DNA from: Streptomyces dysideae
Lineage (GTDB): Bacteria > Actinomycetota > Actinomycetes > Streptomycetales > Streptomycetaceae
NCBI RefSeq assembly: GCF_001514305.1
Contig: NZ_KQ949080.1
Location: 141,057-205,056, forward strand
Direction: 5' to 3'
DNA: 64,000 nucleotides
The notes beneath the pieces are model-generated. The model worked only from the letters and a program-made list of their open reading frames with translations. It was not told the DNA's origin and searched no databases. A program made the position numbers and the translations under genes. Position 1 is the stretch's first letter, and the number at the start of each line of letters is the position of its first letter. Of the stretch, positions 9,101-18,324 are shown in pieces.

Positions 9101-9919
9101 TCACCAACCGGGTCGCGCCCTCCTTCCGAACAGCAGGTTGCGCGGCTCCGGGGGCGGCGGGGTGTTGGCGCGCAGCGGCCAGGCGATCGCCATGCCGGCC
9201 AGGAAGCCGACGACGTGCGCCGCGTACGCCACGGTGCCCGCGTCGGCGACGCCCCCGCCGGACGAGTACGCCGCCTGCAGCACGAACCAGAAGCTCAGCA
9301 CCAGCCAGGCCGGCAGCCGCAGCGGCAGGAAGATCAGGAACGGGACGAGAACCCACACCCTGGCCTTCGGATACAGCACCAGATAGGCGCCCAGCACCCC
9401 GGCGATCGCCCCGGACGCGCCGATCAGGGGATCGGCCGACTCGTCGTTGAGGAGAGCGTAGCCGTACGAGGCCGCGTAGCCGCAGACGAGGTAGAAGAGC
9501 AGGTACCGCACATGGCCCATGCGGTCCTCGATGTTGTTGCCGAAGATCAGCAGGAACAGCATGTTGCCCAGCAGGTGCAGCCAGCCGCCGTGCAGGAACA
9601 TCGCGGTGAAGACGGACAGCGGCGGGGACTTGTCGTAGTCCGGCGGGCCGATCACACAGCCCGGGCCCTGCGGGCCGACGGCGACCTCGCCGGTCGGGAC
9701 CGAGCGGGGCAGCTGACCGTGGATCAACTCCTGCGGCACCGCCGCGTACTGGTCCAGGAACGCCTGCAGATGGCACAGCTGCGCCAGGCTGCTCTCCCCG
9801 GCCACGGAACCGGCCAGACCGGGCGTGAACAGGAACACGAGGACGTTCGCGGCGATCAGGGCGTACGTCACCACGGGGGTGCGGCGCGCCGGGTTCACGT
9901 CATGGACGGGGATGACCAC
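9101..9919 (-). CDS. Rhomboid-family intramembrane serine protease
   Basis: This is a membrane protein of 272 residues with about six transmembrane segments. The active-site serine is in IGASGAIAGVLGAYLV and the partner histidine in AAHVVGFLAGMAIAW; the HGGWLHLLGNMLFLLIFGN segment is the conserved rhomboid loop and helix 2. It would cut single-pass membrane proteins within or near the bilayer; the substrate is unknown. A soluble loop of about 50 residues with two Cys separates helices 1 and 2. It is convergent with hemE. Confidence 0.92.
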   Translation of the reverse strand: MVIPVHDVNPARRTPVVTYALIAANVLVFLFTPGLAGSVAGESSLAQLCHLQAFLDQYAAVPQELIHGQLPRSVPTGEVAVGPQGPGCVIGPPDYDKSPPLSVFTAMFLHGGWLHLLGNMLFLLIFGNNIEDRMGHVRYLLFYLVCGYAASYGYALLNDESADPLIGASGAIAGVLGAYLVLYPKARVWVLVPFLIFLPLRLPAWLVLSFWFVLQAAYSSGGGVADAGTVAYAAHVVGFLAGMAIAWPLRANTPPPPEPRNLLFGRRARPGW

Positions 9920-10044
9920 AAGGAATGTGTGCCCCCGACGCGCTCCGTGAATCGGTGAACACGGGTGTCCGCCCCTGCGTATGTCTTCTCAACCGCCCGT
10001 GGCACAGGGAAGGCGGGCCGCGGGGTCAACGTGAGGAACAGGCG

Positions 10045-10368
10045 ATGAACGACCGAGTTACTCCTCCGATTCACGCTCTGCCCGACGGCGAGGCGGAGAT
10101 CTCCCTGGTGGTGCGGCTGCCGTGGGAAGACGTGGCCCGGCTGGGTCAGGAGGCGGGGCGGCTTGCTTCGCAGATGCAGCGGCCGGTGACGTTCGATGAG
10201 GTCGTCAGTCAGCGGTTGCGGTCGGCGCGGCCGGCTGCGGCGCATGCGAAGCCGGCGGGCGAGCAGCCGGTTGCCTCCGGTGGTAGTGCGTCGGTGTCGT
10301 CGTTGCCGGCGAGGCCGCCGGCGGAGCAGGCGCGGCAGGCGATCGAGAGGATCAACGGGTCGGCGTAG
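10045..10368 (+). CDS. Conserved small protein of unknown function
   Basis: The 107-residue product begins MNDRVTPPIHALPDGEAEISL after GAGGAACAGGCG. The first 60 residues look folded (VVRLPWEDVARLGQEAGRLA, then TFDEVVSQRLRS); the rest is Ala/Pro/Ser-rich and ends RQAIERINGSA. There is no signal peptide or membrane helix. It is divergent from the rhomboid gene and is followed by a copy of the dispersed repeat. I cannot name a function. Confidence 0.7.
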   Translation: MNDRVTPPIHALPDGEAEISLVVRLPWEDVARLGQEAGRLASQMQRPVTFDEVVSQRLRSARPAAAHAKPAGEQPVASGGSASVSSLPARPPAEQARQAIERINGSA

Positions 10369-10400
10369 GAGCACCGTAGGGGTGCGGGTGCATTGTCGGC

Positions 10401-10471
10401 TGCGGGTTCGTTGGGGCTGGTCGCGCCCACGCGGCGGTAGCCGCACATTGACACAGCCCCGCGTCCCTGAG
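10401..10471 (-). repeat. Dispersed intergenic repeat, copy 2 (inverted)
   Basis: Read on the minus strand it gives GCGGGGCTGTGTCAATGTGC, then GGCTACCGCCGCGTGGGCGC, closest to copy 3. It lies between the convergent ends of the small gene at 10045 and the flavoprotein at 10492. Confidence 0.75.
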
Positions 10472-10491
10472 GGCGTTGCCCGCGGCCCCGC

Positions 10492-11892
10492 TCAAGAAGG
10501 ACTCTCGTTTACCGTTTTTGTTGCCTTGCGGGCCGCTACCAGTACCGGGTCCCAGACGGGTGAGAAAGGTGGCGCGTAACCCAGGTCCAGGGACGTAATC
10601 TGCTCCACCGTCATCCCGGCCGTCAATGCCACCGCTGCGATGTCCACTCGCTTGGCCGCCCCCTCCCGGCCCACGATCTGGACGCCCAAGAGGCGGCCGG
10701 TGCGGCGTTCCGCCAGGATCTTGACCGTCATCTTCGAGGCGTCGGGGTAGTAGCCCGCGCGGCTTGTGGACTCGATCGTGGTCGTCACGTACTGGAGGCC
10801 CGCCCTGCGGGCGTCCTTCTCGCGCAGACCTGTGCGGGCGATCTCCAGGTAGCAGACCTTGCTGACCGCCGTGCCGACCACGCCGGGGAACGTGGCGTAG
10901 CCGCCGCCCGCGTTGGTGCCGATGATCTGGCCGTGTTTGTTGGCGTGGGTGCCGAGGGCGATGTGGCGTTCCCGGCCGGAGACCAGGTCGAGGACCTCGA
11001 CGCAGTCGCCGCCCGCCCAGATGTTGTCATGGCCGCGCACCCGCATCGCCAGGTCGGTGAGCAGGCCGCCGTGGTCGCCGAGGGGGAGGCCCGCCGCGGC
11101 GGCGAGGGTCGTCTCGGGGCGGACGCCGATGCCCAGGACGACCACGTCCGCCGGGTACTCGGCGGCCTCCGTGGCCACCGCGCGGACCCGGCCGTCGTCC
11201 CCGGTGAGGATCTTCGTCACCTCGGCGTCGTCGACCATCGTGATGCCCATGGCCTCCATGGCCTCGTGCACCAGGCGGCCCATGTCCGGGTCGAGCGTGG
11301 ACATGGGCTCCTTGCCGCGGTTGACGACCGTCACCTCGTAGCCGCGGTTGATGAGCGCCTCCGCCATCTCGACGCCGATGTAGCCCGCGCCGACGACCAC
11401 CGCGCGCCGCCCACGCGTGCGTGCCAGAGTGTCGAGGAGGGCCTGGCCGTCGTCGAGGGTCTGCACGCCATGGACTCCGGGGGCGTCGGCACCCGGCATG
11501 TCGGGGCGGATCGGGCGGGCGCCGGTGGCGATCACGAGTTTGTCGTACGACGTCCAGGACTCGGCGCCCGAATCGACGTCACGCGCGCGTACCCGCCCGC
11601 CGGCCACGTCGATCTCCGTGACCTCCGTGCGCATGCGCAGGTCGATGTCCCGCTCGCGGTGCTCCTCCGGTGTGCGGGCGATCAGCTGGTCGCGGTCGGG
11701 GACGTCACCGCCCACCCAGTACGGGATGCCGCACGCCGAGTAGGAGGTGAAGTGGCCGCGTTCGAACGCCACGATCTCCAGCTCGTCGGCGCTCTTCAGC
11801 CGCCTGGCCTGCGACGCCGCGGACATGCCCGCGGCGTCGCCGCCGATGACGACCAGCCGCTCTCTCGAACCCCTCGCACTGCTCATGCTCAT
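10492..11892 (-). CDS. FAD/NAD(P)-dependent disulfide reductase, CoA-disulfide-reductase-like
   Basis: The 466-residue flavoprotein has an N-terminal FAD site (VVIGGDAAGMSAA, residues 14-26), a second dinucleotide site (AVVVGAGYIGVEMAEAL, near 170) and the FAD-binding IWAGGDCVEV. A single Cys54 in SACGIPYW sits where CoA-disulfide reductases and NADH oxidases keep their redox cysteine, unlike the CxxxxC pair of glutathione or mercuric reductases. A low-molecular-weight disulfide, a persulfide or oxygen is therefore the likely substrate type. The C-terminal dimerisation domain is complete. Two in-frame ATGs (11892 and 11886) are possible starts. Confidence 0.82.
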   Translation of the reverse strand: MSMSSARGSRERLVVIGGDAAGMSAASQARRLKSADELEIVAFERGHFTSYSACGIPYWVGGDVPDRDQLIARTPEEHRERDIDLRMRTEVTEIDVAGGRVRARDVDSGAESWTSYDKLVIATGARPIRPDMPGADAPGVHGVQTLDDGQALLDTLARTRGRRAVVVGAGYIGVEMAEALINRGYEVTVVNRGKEPMSTLDPDMGRLVHEAMEAMGITMVDDAEVTKILTGDDGRVRAVATEAAEYPADVVVLGIGVRPETTLAAAAGLPLGDHGGLLTDLAMRVRGHDNIWAGGDCVEVLDLVSGRERHIALGTHANKHGQIIGTNAGGGYATFPGVVGTAVSKVCYLEIARTGLREKDARRAGLQYVTTTIESTSRAGYYPDASKMTVKILAERRTGRLLGVQIVGREGAAKRVDIAAVALTAGMTVEQITSLDLGYAPPFSPVWDPVLVAARKATKTVNESPS

Positions 11893-11969
11893 GCGAACAC
11901 GCTATGCGAGCGCGGCATTTCAGGGCGGGCCTCCCAGCCCTCCGGCCAGCTCTCCCGTCAGCCCTTTGA

Positions 11970-12947
11970 TCAGTTCTCGCCGTTCTCGTCCGTGCGCTTC
12001 GGCTCCGGTGCCGGGCGCGCCGTCGGCAGCGGGCCCAGCGCCGTCATCGCGGACGCGGTCGCCGGGCGGCGCGGCAGCCGGTGCCGGAGGACCTTCAGCC
12101 ACACCAGCACGATCAGGGCCGCCGCCGCGGCGAACGGCAGCACCGCGCCCAGGGCCACCGCCAGCCAGCGCAGCATCGTCAGGAACGCGCCCCAGCCGCC
12201 CGCGACCGCGTCCACGAACCCGGGGTCGTCGTCCTCGGCGGGCTCCTGCACCGGCGTTTCGGTGAGGGAAAGGGTGATGGTGGCCAGGGTGGTGCGGTCC
12301 TTCAGGGACGCCTGGCGGGCGAGCAGCGCCTCCAGTTCGGTCTGGCGGGCGCTCAGCTCGCCCTCCAGTGTCACCACGTCGCTGAGCTTGGTCGCCTGGT
12401 CCATCAGTTCGCGGACCCGGGCCACGCTGGCCCGCTGCGACTTGATGCGGCTCTCCACGTCGACGACCTGGTCGGTGACGTCCTGGGCCTTCGCGGTGCG
12501 TTCGAGCAGCTTGCCCGCGCCCTCCAGGTCGGCGAGGACCTCGGCGTACTTGTCGACGGGCACACGCAGGACCACCCTGGTCTCCTCGCCGCCCTCCTCG
12601 ACCCGGGTGGTGGTCTCGTTGCCGACGTAGCCGCCCGCGTTCTCGGTGGTGGTGCGGGCCTCGTCGAGGGCCTTCGGTACGTCCTTGACCTGCACGGTCA
12701 GTGTGGCGGTGCGGATGATGTGGCTCGCGGTGAGCTTGGGCGCCGTGGTCGCCTTGTCGGCGCCGCCGCCCGGGGCGCCCTCCTTCGTGCCGCTGTTCGA
12801 GTCGGCGTCGGCCAGTGAGGCGGCGTCCTCCGCGCGGCTGCCGCCCGAGTCGTCGCCTGCGCCGCTGCAGCCGGTGAGGGCGAGGGCCGCGGCCAGCACG
12901 ATGCCGGCCAGGGCCTGAACGGGTCGTACGGAACGTCGTGCGCGCAT
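11970..12947 (-). CDS. DUF4349 lipoprotein
   Basis: This predicted membrane-anchored lipoprotein has 325 residues. The ATG at 12947 starts MRARRSVRPVQALAGIVLAA and leads to a lipobox LTGC (Cys27); GGGGGA lies 7-8 nt upstream. Residues about 85-290 match the DUF4349 pattern: a beta-rich section (IIRTATLTVQVKDVPKALD), then a coiled coil (VESRIKSQRASVARVRELMD, LEGELSARQTELEALLARQA). A transmembrane helix follows (WLAVALGAVLPFAAAAALIV) with a basic cytoplasmic tail. The function is unknown. It diverges from hemY. Confidence 0.85.
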   Translation of the reverse strand: MRARRSVRPVQALAGIVLAAALALTGCSGAGDDSGGSRAEDAASLADADSNSGTKEGAPGGGADKATTAPKLTASHIIRTATLTVQVKDVPKALDEARTTTENAGGYVGNETTTRVEEGGEETRVVLRVPVDKYAEVLADLEGAGKLLERTAKAQDVTDQVVDVESRIKSQRASVARVRELMDQATKLSDVVTLEGELSARQTELEALLARQASLKDRTTLATITLSLTETPVQEPAEDDDPGFVDAVAGGWGAFLTMLRWLAVALGAVLPFAAAAALIVLVWLKVLRHRLPRRPATASAMTALGPLPTARPAPEPKRTDENGEN

Positions 12948-13158
12948 GTGGGAGTCCCCCCGAGGGTCGTCGTGTCGACTGACGCTCCTTCGACGCCCGG
13001 GCGGGCCCGGACGTTGGCGGGAAACGGTTCCGATGCGGTCACGGTCGGGACTCGGTGCGGGCACGCGGCGGCCGGGCGGGACCGGGGCCTTCCGCCGGGC
13101 AGCCCCAGGGCCGAACGGCCCTGTCGGGAGTGTCAGTGGGGTTTGAGAGAGTGGGATC

Positions 13159-14730
13159 ATGCGCGAAGCGGACACACACACGGGACCTGGTCATGCCGTC
13201 GTCATCGGGGGTGGGATCGCCGGACTGGCGGCCGCCCACCGGCTCCTGGACCGCGGCAGACAGGTGACCGTGCTGGAGGCGTCGGACCGGCTCGGCGGCA
13301 AGCTGCTGCCCGGCGAGATCGCGGGCGCCCGCGTCGACTTCGGCGCCGAGTCGATGCTCGCCCGCCGCCCCGAGGCCGTCGCCCTGGCCCGCGAGGTCGG
13401 CCTGGCCGACCTACTCCAGCCGCCCGCCACCGCCACGGCGTCGATCTGGACCCGCGGCGCCCTGCGCCCCATGCCCAAGGGCCACGTCATGGGCGTCCCC
13501 GGTACCGCCGCCGCCCTGGCCGGCGTGCTGTCCGACGAGGGCCTCGCCCGCATCGAGCGCGACGCCGACCTGCCCCGCACGGAGGTCGGCGACGACGTGG
13601 CGGTCGGGGAGTACGTGGCGGCACGGCTCGGCCGCGAGGTCGTCGACCGCCTGGTCGAACCCCTGCTGGGCGGCGTGTACGCGGGCGACGCGTACCGCAT
13701 CTCGATGCGCTCGGCGGTCCCGCAGCTCTACCAGGCCGCCAGGACCCACGACTCCCTCACGGAGGCGGTCCGCGAGATCCAGGCGAAGATGGCCGCCGAC
13801 CAGCAGACCGGCCCGGTGTTCATGGGCATCGAGGGCGGAGTGGGCCAACTCCCGCTCGCCGTCGCGGAGTCGGTCCGTGCACGGGGCGGTGAGATCCTGA
13901 CCGGGACGCCGGTGACGGAGCTGCGCAGGGTCGGTGGAGGCGTAGTGCCGGAGTCGGAAGACGCCGACGGGCCGCGTGCCTTCGGCCCCGAGGGTGCCGC
14001 ATGGCGCGTCGTCGCGGGCGACCGGGTGCTGTACGCGGACGCGGTCGTCGTCGCGCTCCCCGCCCCGGCCGCCGCCGCCCTCCTGCGCGCCGAGGCCCCC
14101 GAAGCCGCCATCGAGCTCGACGCCGTCGAGTACGCCTCGATGGCCCTGGTCACCCTCGCCTACCGCCGCGCCGACACGGACCTCCCGGCGGGCAGCGGCT
14201 TCCTCGTGCCGCCGGTCGACGGGCGCACCATCAAGGCGTCGACGTTCGCCTCCCAGAAGTGGGGCTGGATCGCCGACGAGAACCCGGACGTCGTCGTGCT
14301 GCGCACGTCCGTCGGGCGGTACGGCGAGACCGAGATCCTCCGGCGCGAGGACACCGAGCTCGTGGACGTCTCCCGGCACGACCTGAAGGCGGCGACCGGC
14401 CTCGACGCCACGCCCCTCGAAACCCGCGTCACCCGCTGGACCGACGGCCTGCCCCAGTACCCCGTCGGCCACCACACGCGCGTGGCCCGCATCCGCGAGC
14501 ACATCGGCAAGCTTCCGGGCCTCGCGGTGTGCGGCGCGCAGTACGACGGCGTGGGCGTCCCCGCGTGCATCGCAGGCGCCTACGCGGCGGTGGACGAGAT
14601 CGACGGTGACCTGGAGACAAGAGGTGCAGCGCGAAGCGCTTCGGTTGAGGGTGGTGGTGGGCGACGGGCGGGCGTGCAGGAGCTCACCGCCAACCCGGTG
14701 CAGAGTCTGCACGGCGGAGCAGGAGAATAG
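13159..14730 (+). CDS. hemY: Coproporphyrinogen III / protoporphyrinogen oxidase, HemY type
   Basis: This FAD enzyme oxidises the porphyrinogen ring; in Gram-positive bacteria the HemY (CgoX) type makes coproporphyrin III. The dinucleotide site is at residues 15-27 ([13 protein letters not shown]), with [16 protein letters not shown] following. The segments [18 protein letters not shown] and [20 protein letters not shown] are family hallmarks. The last 35 residues after [10 protein letters not shown] are low in complexity and look like an extension. hemQ starts 5 bp downstream, which supports the coproporphyrin route. The ATG at 13159 is the first in frame. Confidence 0.95.
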   Translation: MREADTHTGPGHAVVIGGGIAGLAAAHRLLDRGRQVTVLEASDRLGGKLLPGEIAGARVDFGAESMLARRPEAVALAREVGLADLLQPPATATASIWTRGALRPMPKGHVMGVPGTAAALAGVLSDEGLARIERDADLPRTEVGDDVAVGEYVAARLGREVVDRLVEPLLGGVYAGDAYRISMRSAVPQLYQAARTHDSLTEAVREIQAKMAADQQTGPVFMGIEGGVGQLPLAVAESVRARGGEILTGTPVTELRRVGGGVVPESEDADGPRAFGPEGAAWRVVAGDRVLYADAVVVALPAPAAAALLRAEAPEAAIELDAVEYASMALVTLAYRRADTDLPAGSGFLVPPVDGRTIKASTFASQKWGWIADENPDVVVLRTSVGRYGETEILRREDTELVDVSRHDLKAATGLDATPLETRVTRWTDGLPQYPVGHHTRVARIREHIGKLPGLAVCGAQYDGVGVPACIAGAYAAVDEIDGDLETRGAARSASVEGGGGRRAGVQELTANPVQSLHGGAGE

Positions 14731-14735
14731 GGACC

Positions 14736-15467
14736 ATGAGTGACGACGCCCCCACCACCGAGCCCGGCAGGATCCCGAACAAGGGCAAGCTGGCCAAGGA
14801 CCTCAACGAGGTCATCCGCTACACCCTCTGGTCCGTCTTCAAGCTGAAGGACGTCCTCCCCGAGGACCGCGCCGGTTACGCCGACGAGGTCCAGGACCTC
14901 TTCGACCAGCTCGCCGCCAAGGACGTCACCGTCCGCGGCACCTACGACGTGTCCGGCCTGCGTGCGGACGCCGACCTCATGATCTGGTGGCACGCCGAGA
15001 CCAGCGACCAGCTGCAGGAGGCGTACAACCTCTTCCGCCGCACCAAGCTGGGCCGCGCCCTCACGCCGGTCTGGTCGAACATGGCGCTGCACCGCCCCGC
15101 CGAGTTCAACCGCTCGCACATCCCGGCGTTCCTCGCCGACGAGACGCCCCGCAACTATGTGAGCGTCTACCCCTTCGTGCGCTCCTACGACTGGTACCTC
15201 CTGCCCGACGAGGACCGCCGCCGCATGCTCGCCGATCACGGCAAGATGGCCCGCGGCTTCCCCGACGTACGCGCCAACACGGTCGCCTCGTTCTCGCTGG
15301 GCGACTACGAGTGGCTCCTCGCCTTCGAGGCCGACGAGCTCTACCGCATCGTCGACCTCATGCGCCACCTGCGCGCTTCCGAGGCCAGGATGCACGTCCG
15401 CGAGGAGGTCCCGTTCTTCACGGGCCGCCGCAAGTCGGTCACCGAACTGGTCGCCGGGTTGGCGTAG
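14736..15467 (+). CDS. hemQ: Coproheme decarboxylase, chlorite-dismutase family
   Basis: It performs the last step of the coproporphyrin-dependent pathway, peroxide-dependent decarboxylation of coproheme to heme b. The 243-residue product has the family core: [27 protein letters not shown], the [13 protein letters not shown] segment with the reactive Tyr (near residue 145), and [10 protein letters not shown] with the proximal heme-ligand His (near 168). It sits 5 bp after hemY, so the pair is an operon. The coproporphyrin ferrochelatase gene is not in the window. Confidence 0.95.
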   Translation: MSDDAPTTEPGRIPNKGKLAKDLNEVIRYTLWSVFKLKDVLPEDRAGYADEVQDLFDQLAAKDVTVRGTYDVSGLRADADLMIWWHAETSDQLQEAYNLFRRTKLGRALTPVWSNMALHRPAEFNRSHIPAFLADETPRNYVSVYPFVRSYDWYLLPDEDRRRMLADHGKMARGFPDVRANTVASFSLGDYEWLLAFEADELYRIVDLMRHLRASEARMHVREEVPFFTGRRKSVTELVAGLA

Positions 15468-15473
15468 CGCCCC

Positions 15474-15546
15474 GATAGGGGCGCGGGGCTGTGTCAATGT
15501 GCGGCTACCGCCGCGTGGGCGCGACCAGCCGCAAACAACCCGCAGA
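15474..15546 (+). repeat. Dispersed intergenic repeat, copy 3
   Basis: GGGGCGCGGGGCTGTGTCAA, then TGTGCGGCTACCGCCGCGTGG and GCGCGACCAGCC. It lies between the convergent ends of hemQ and the secreted hydrolase gene. The TAC in the loop, in place of TCC, is shared with copy 2. Confidence 0.75.
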
Positions 15547-15551
15547 CGGCG

Positions 15552-17135
15552 TCACTGATCAGCCTGCGGGTTCGGCTCCGGATGCGGCGCACAGGCAGCG
15601 CGCCGCACCGGAAGCCGCCCCTCCAACAGATACGCGTCGAGATAACCGTTGACGCAGGCATTAGGCCCACCCGCGATCCCGTGCGTACCGGAGTCCCGTT
15701 CAGTCACCAGCACCGAGCCGGACAACCGCCGCTGCAACTCCACCGCCCCGTCATACGGCGTAGCCGCATCCCGCTCGGCGGCAAGGATCAACGTAGGCGG
15801 CAACTCACCAGCCCCAGTCCGCACATCAAGCACCTGCTGACGCGGCGCGAGCCAATACGCACAGGGCAGGTTCGTCCACACGTTGTCCCACGTCTCGAAC
15901 GGCGCCACCCGCGCGAGCCGCGTGTTGTCCCGGTCCCACACCTTCCAGTCCGTCGGCCAGGACGCGTCGTTGCACTCGACGGCCGTGTAGACGGCGCTGG
16001 AGTTCTCCGCCTCGGCCGCCGCCTCCGTCACCGGCGCGGCCAGCCCGACCAGTGGCTTCGGGTCGCCCTTCAGATACGCCGACAGCGCCTCGGCGCGCGA
16101 GGGCCAGTAGTCGTCGTAGTACCCGGCCTGCAGAAACGTCCCCTGCAACTGCGCCGGCCCGACCTTCCCGCCGGCCGGCTCGGCGGACAGTTGCGCCGCC
16201 GCCTTCTCGTAGCTGCGCCGCACCTTCTCCGCCGTGTCGCCGAGGCCGTACACGTCGTCGTGCCGGGCGATCCAGTCCCGGAAGTCCGCCCAGCGGCCCT
16301 CGAACGCGGCGGACTGGGTGAGGTTGTTGCGGTACCAGATCTGCTCGGGGTCCGGGTTCACCGCCGAGTCGAACACCATCCGCCGTACGTGTGAGGGGAA
16401 GAGCGTCGCGTACAGCGCCCCGAAGTAGGTGCCGTACGAGGCGCCCATGAACGTCAGCTTCCTCTCGCCCAGTGCGGCCCGCAGGACGTCCAGGTCGCGG
16501 GCGTTGTTGAGGGAGTGGTAGTGCCGCAGCGCGCTGCCCGACCGTTTGGCGCAGCCCCGCGCGTACGCCTTCGCCTGGGCGATGCGCTCCTGCTTGTACG
16601 ACTCCGAGGGGTGCGTCGGTGCCTGCGAGGGCCCCTTGAAGAAACGTTTGGGTTCCTGGCAGGACAGCGGCGCCGAGCGGCCCACCCCGCGCGGGGCATA
16701 GCCGACGAGGTCGTATGCCGCCGCGAGCCGCTTCCACTTGGGCATCAGGCCGATGAGCGGGAAGTACATGCCGGAGGCGCCCGGACCGCCGGGGTTGAAG
16801 ACCAGGGCGCCCTGCCGGGGCACCCGGTGCTTGCTGTTGTTCGGGTCCTTGTGGGTGGCGCGGACGCGGCTGACGGTGAGCTTGATCTGCTTGCCGTTGG
16901 GATGTGCGTAGTCAAGGGGGACGGTGACCGTGCCGCACTGGAGGCTGCCCGGAGTGTCCTGCTCCTTGGAGCACCTGCCGAAGTCGATGCCCGCCGCCTC
17001 GGCGCGCGCGGTGGCCACCGCGGTGCCGTGCCGCTCGGCCACGCCCGGGGCGGCCCCGGCGCTGTCCGCCGGGGCGGCGGAGAGGGTGGTCAGGAGCAAC
17101 GACCCGGCGGCCGAGTAGAGGGCGGGAGCTTTCAT
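15552..17135 (-). CDS. Secreted alpha/beta hydrolase, tripeptidyl aminopeptidase family (SlpD/Tap-like)
   Basis: This is probably an exported peptidase releasing short N-terminal peptides (S33 family). The ATG at 17135 follows AAGGGATACGCG and gives MKAPALYSAAGSLLLTTLSA, a signal peptide; upstream in-frame residues do not resemble a leader. In the 527-residue product the oxyanion motif NPGGPGASGM, the nucleophile elbow GASYGTYFG (near residue 231) and the C-terminal TAP-like region (LILAAERDAATPYDGAVELQ, then SGTHGIAGG with the catalytic His) are all present. No lipobox is seen, unlike some SlpD/SlpE proteins. Confidence 0.88.
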   Translation of the reverse strand: MKAPALYSAAGSLLLTTLSAAPADSAGAAPGVAERHGTAVATARAEAAGIDFGRCSKEQDTPGSLQCGTVTVPLDYAHPNGKQIKLTVSRVRATHKDPNNSKHRVPRQGALVFNPGGPGASGMYFPLIGLMPKWKRLAAAYDLVGYAPRGVGRSAPLSCQEPKRFFKGPSQAPTHPSESYKQERIAQAKAYARGCAKRSGSALRHYHSLNNARDLDVLRAALGERKLTFMGASYGTYFGALYATLFPSHVRRMVFDSAVNPDPEQIWYRNNLTQSAAFEGRWADFRDWIARHDDVYGLGDTAEKVRRSYEKAAAQLSAEPAGGKVGPAQLQGTFLQAGYYDDYWPSRAEALSAYLKGDPKPLVGLAAPVTEAAAEAENSSAVYTAVECNDASWPTDWKVWDRDNTRLARVAPFETWDNVWTNLPCAYWLAPRQQVLDVRTGAGELPPTLILAAERDAATPYDGAVELQRRLSGSVLVTERDSGTHGIAGGPNACVNGYLDAYLLEGRLPVRRAACAPHPEPNPQADQ

Positions 17136-17257
17136 CGCGTATCCCTTCGGTGCACAGATGCAACAAAAGGGATGTTTCGTCTGCTTGTTGGGGAAGGCAA
17201 GCACCGGCCCGCCGGTGTCGCCCCCGATGCTCCCTTTGCGGCCCCGCCGGACCGGCA

Positions 17258-17459
17258 CTAGGGGGTGTTTCGAAAGTCCTGTGCGGTGCCCGCGGTGTCC
17301 GGTGCGTGCTCTCGGCGTGCCGGGTACAAGCCCTCGTACTGGACGTACTTGGGCTTTTGGCCGGTGCGGCGAGTGGGGGCACCTCCCACGCCCTTAAGGC
17401 AGTGGGGGAGCGTGCCGGGCGCCGTGGGTGCTGTGCGGGACTTTCGAAACACCCCCTAG
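17258..17459. mobile_element. MITE-like element, 202 bp, with perfect 22-bp inverted ends
   Basis: The ends 17258-17279 and 17438-17459 are perfect inverted copies, each CTAG plus GGGGTGTTTCGAAAGTCC. Sub-terminal bases remain partly symmetric (GTGCGGTGCCCGCGG against the complement of CCGTGGGTGCTGTGC). No transposase frame exists inside. CTAG at both outer edges fits the target preference of some IS5-family elements. It is a non-autonomous element needing a transposase in trans. Its right CTAG supplies the TAG stop of the next gene. Confidence 0.8.
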
Positions 17460-18232
17460 CCGCGCCGGTGCAGCTCCCGGTGCTCGAACGCCGCGCGCAG
17501 GTCGGGCTCGCCGATCGCGCGGACGCCGCGTACGGCGACGGAGGTGAGGTACGTACGGTCGTCACCGCCGCACGTGTGCCGAGCCAGCGCGCCCAGCAGG
17601 CGCTGCCCGGCCGGGGAGGCCCAGCGCGAGTACGGGTGCACCTCGATCCGGGCGATGGCCAGGCAGCTCAGGGTGAGCACGAAGGGGAGCGTGAACCAGA
17701 GGGCGACCAGGTGCCGCGGCAGGTCCGACGGAGTGGGCGCCAGCAGGGCGGTCGCGCCCAGGCCGAGGACGGCGCCCGCGGCGAACCGCACCTGCCGGAT
17801 CGCGGCCGCGACGCCGGTGCGGGCCCCCTCGGGCACGGCGAGCCCGGCGTTCACCAGCCGGTCGGCGATGCCGCCCACCGCGTCCCCGGCGGCCGCCGCG
17901 TCCCGCACCGGCTCGATTCGGGACTGGCCCTCCGGGCCGATGGCCCCGATGACCGACCGCTCCATGTCGTCCCGGCCGCGCGGGTCGACGACGGTCGCCC
18001 AGCCGGTGTGCGCGAGCAGCAGCCGATGCTGCCGCGCCATGGAGACGAGGGTCAGATCAGCGACCCGCCGGGGGCCGCCGGACAGGAACGCCGCCTCGTA
18101 CAACGTCAGATCGTGTCCCCGGCCCACGTCGCGCGCGTCGACGGCGGCCGCGCGTACGGCGGCCAGGCACAGCCGCGTACACGCCGTGCCGGCGGCGACC
18201 CAGGCCAGCAGCAGGAGAAGGACCCAGAACAT
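17456..18232 (-). CDS. TIGR04222-domain membrane protein
   Basis: The 258-residue protein starts MFWVLLLLLAWVAAGTACTR (first helix) and carries the family hallmark YEAAFLSGGPRRVADLTLVSM near residue 45, followed by LLAHTGWATVV. Two more hydrophobic helices lie near residues 150-195. Members occur in actinobacteria and have no known role. The TAG stop is the CTAG end of the MITE-like element at 17258-17459, so the native C-terminus may have been fixed or shortened by that insertion. Confidence 0.75.
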   Translation of the reverse strand: MFWVLLLLLAWVAAGTACTRLCLAAVRAAAVDARDVGRGHDLTLYEAAFLSGGPRRVADLTLVSMARQHRLLLAHTGWATVVDPRGRDDMERSVIGAIGPEGQSRIEPVRDAAAAGDAVGGIADRLVNAGLAVPEGARTGVAAAIRQVRFAAGAVLGLGATALLAPTPSDLPRHLVALWFTLPFVLTLSCLAIARIEVHPYSRWASPAGQRLLGALARHTCGGDDRTYLTSVAVRGVRAIGEPDLRAAFEHRELHRRG

Positions 18233-18324
18233 GCCGCGTTTCTATGCCAAAGGCTCTGCCCGGCGCCATGCCTCGCTCACAATCGGCACGGAGCGTTGCC
18301 TGTATGTGACGTTCCGTTTGGGTG

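Noticed and set aside
13411..14712. Open frame opposite hemY, 433 codons.
   Set aside because: No ribosome binding site and no recognisable fold; hemY fills the region.
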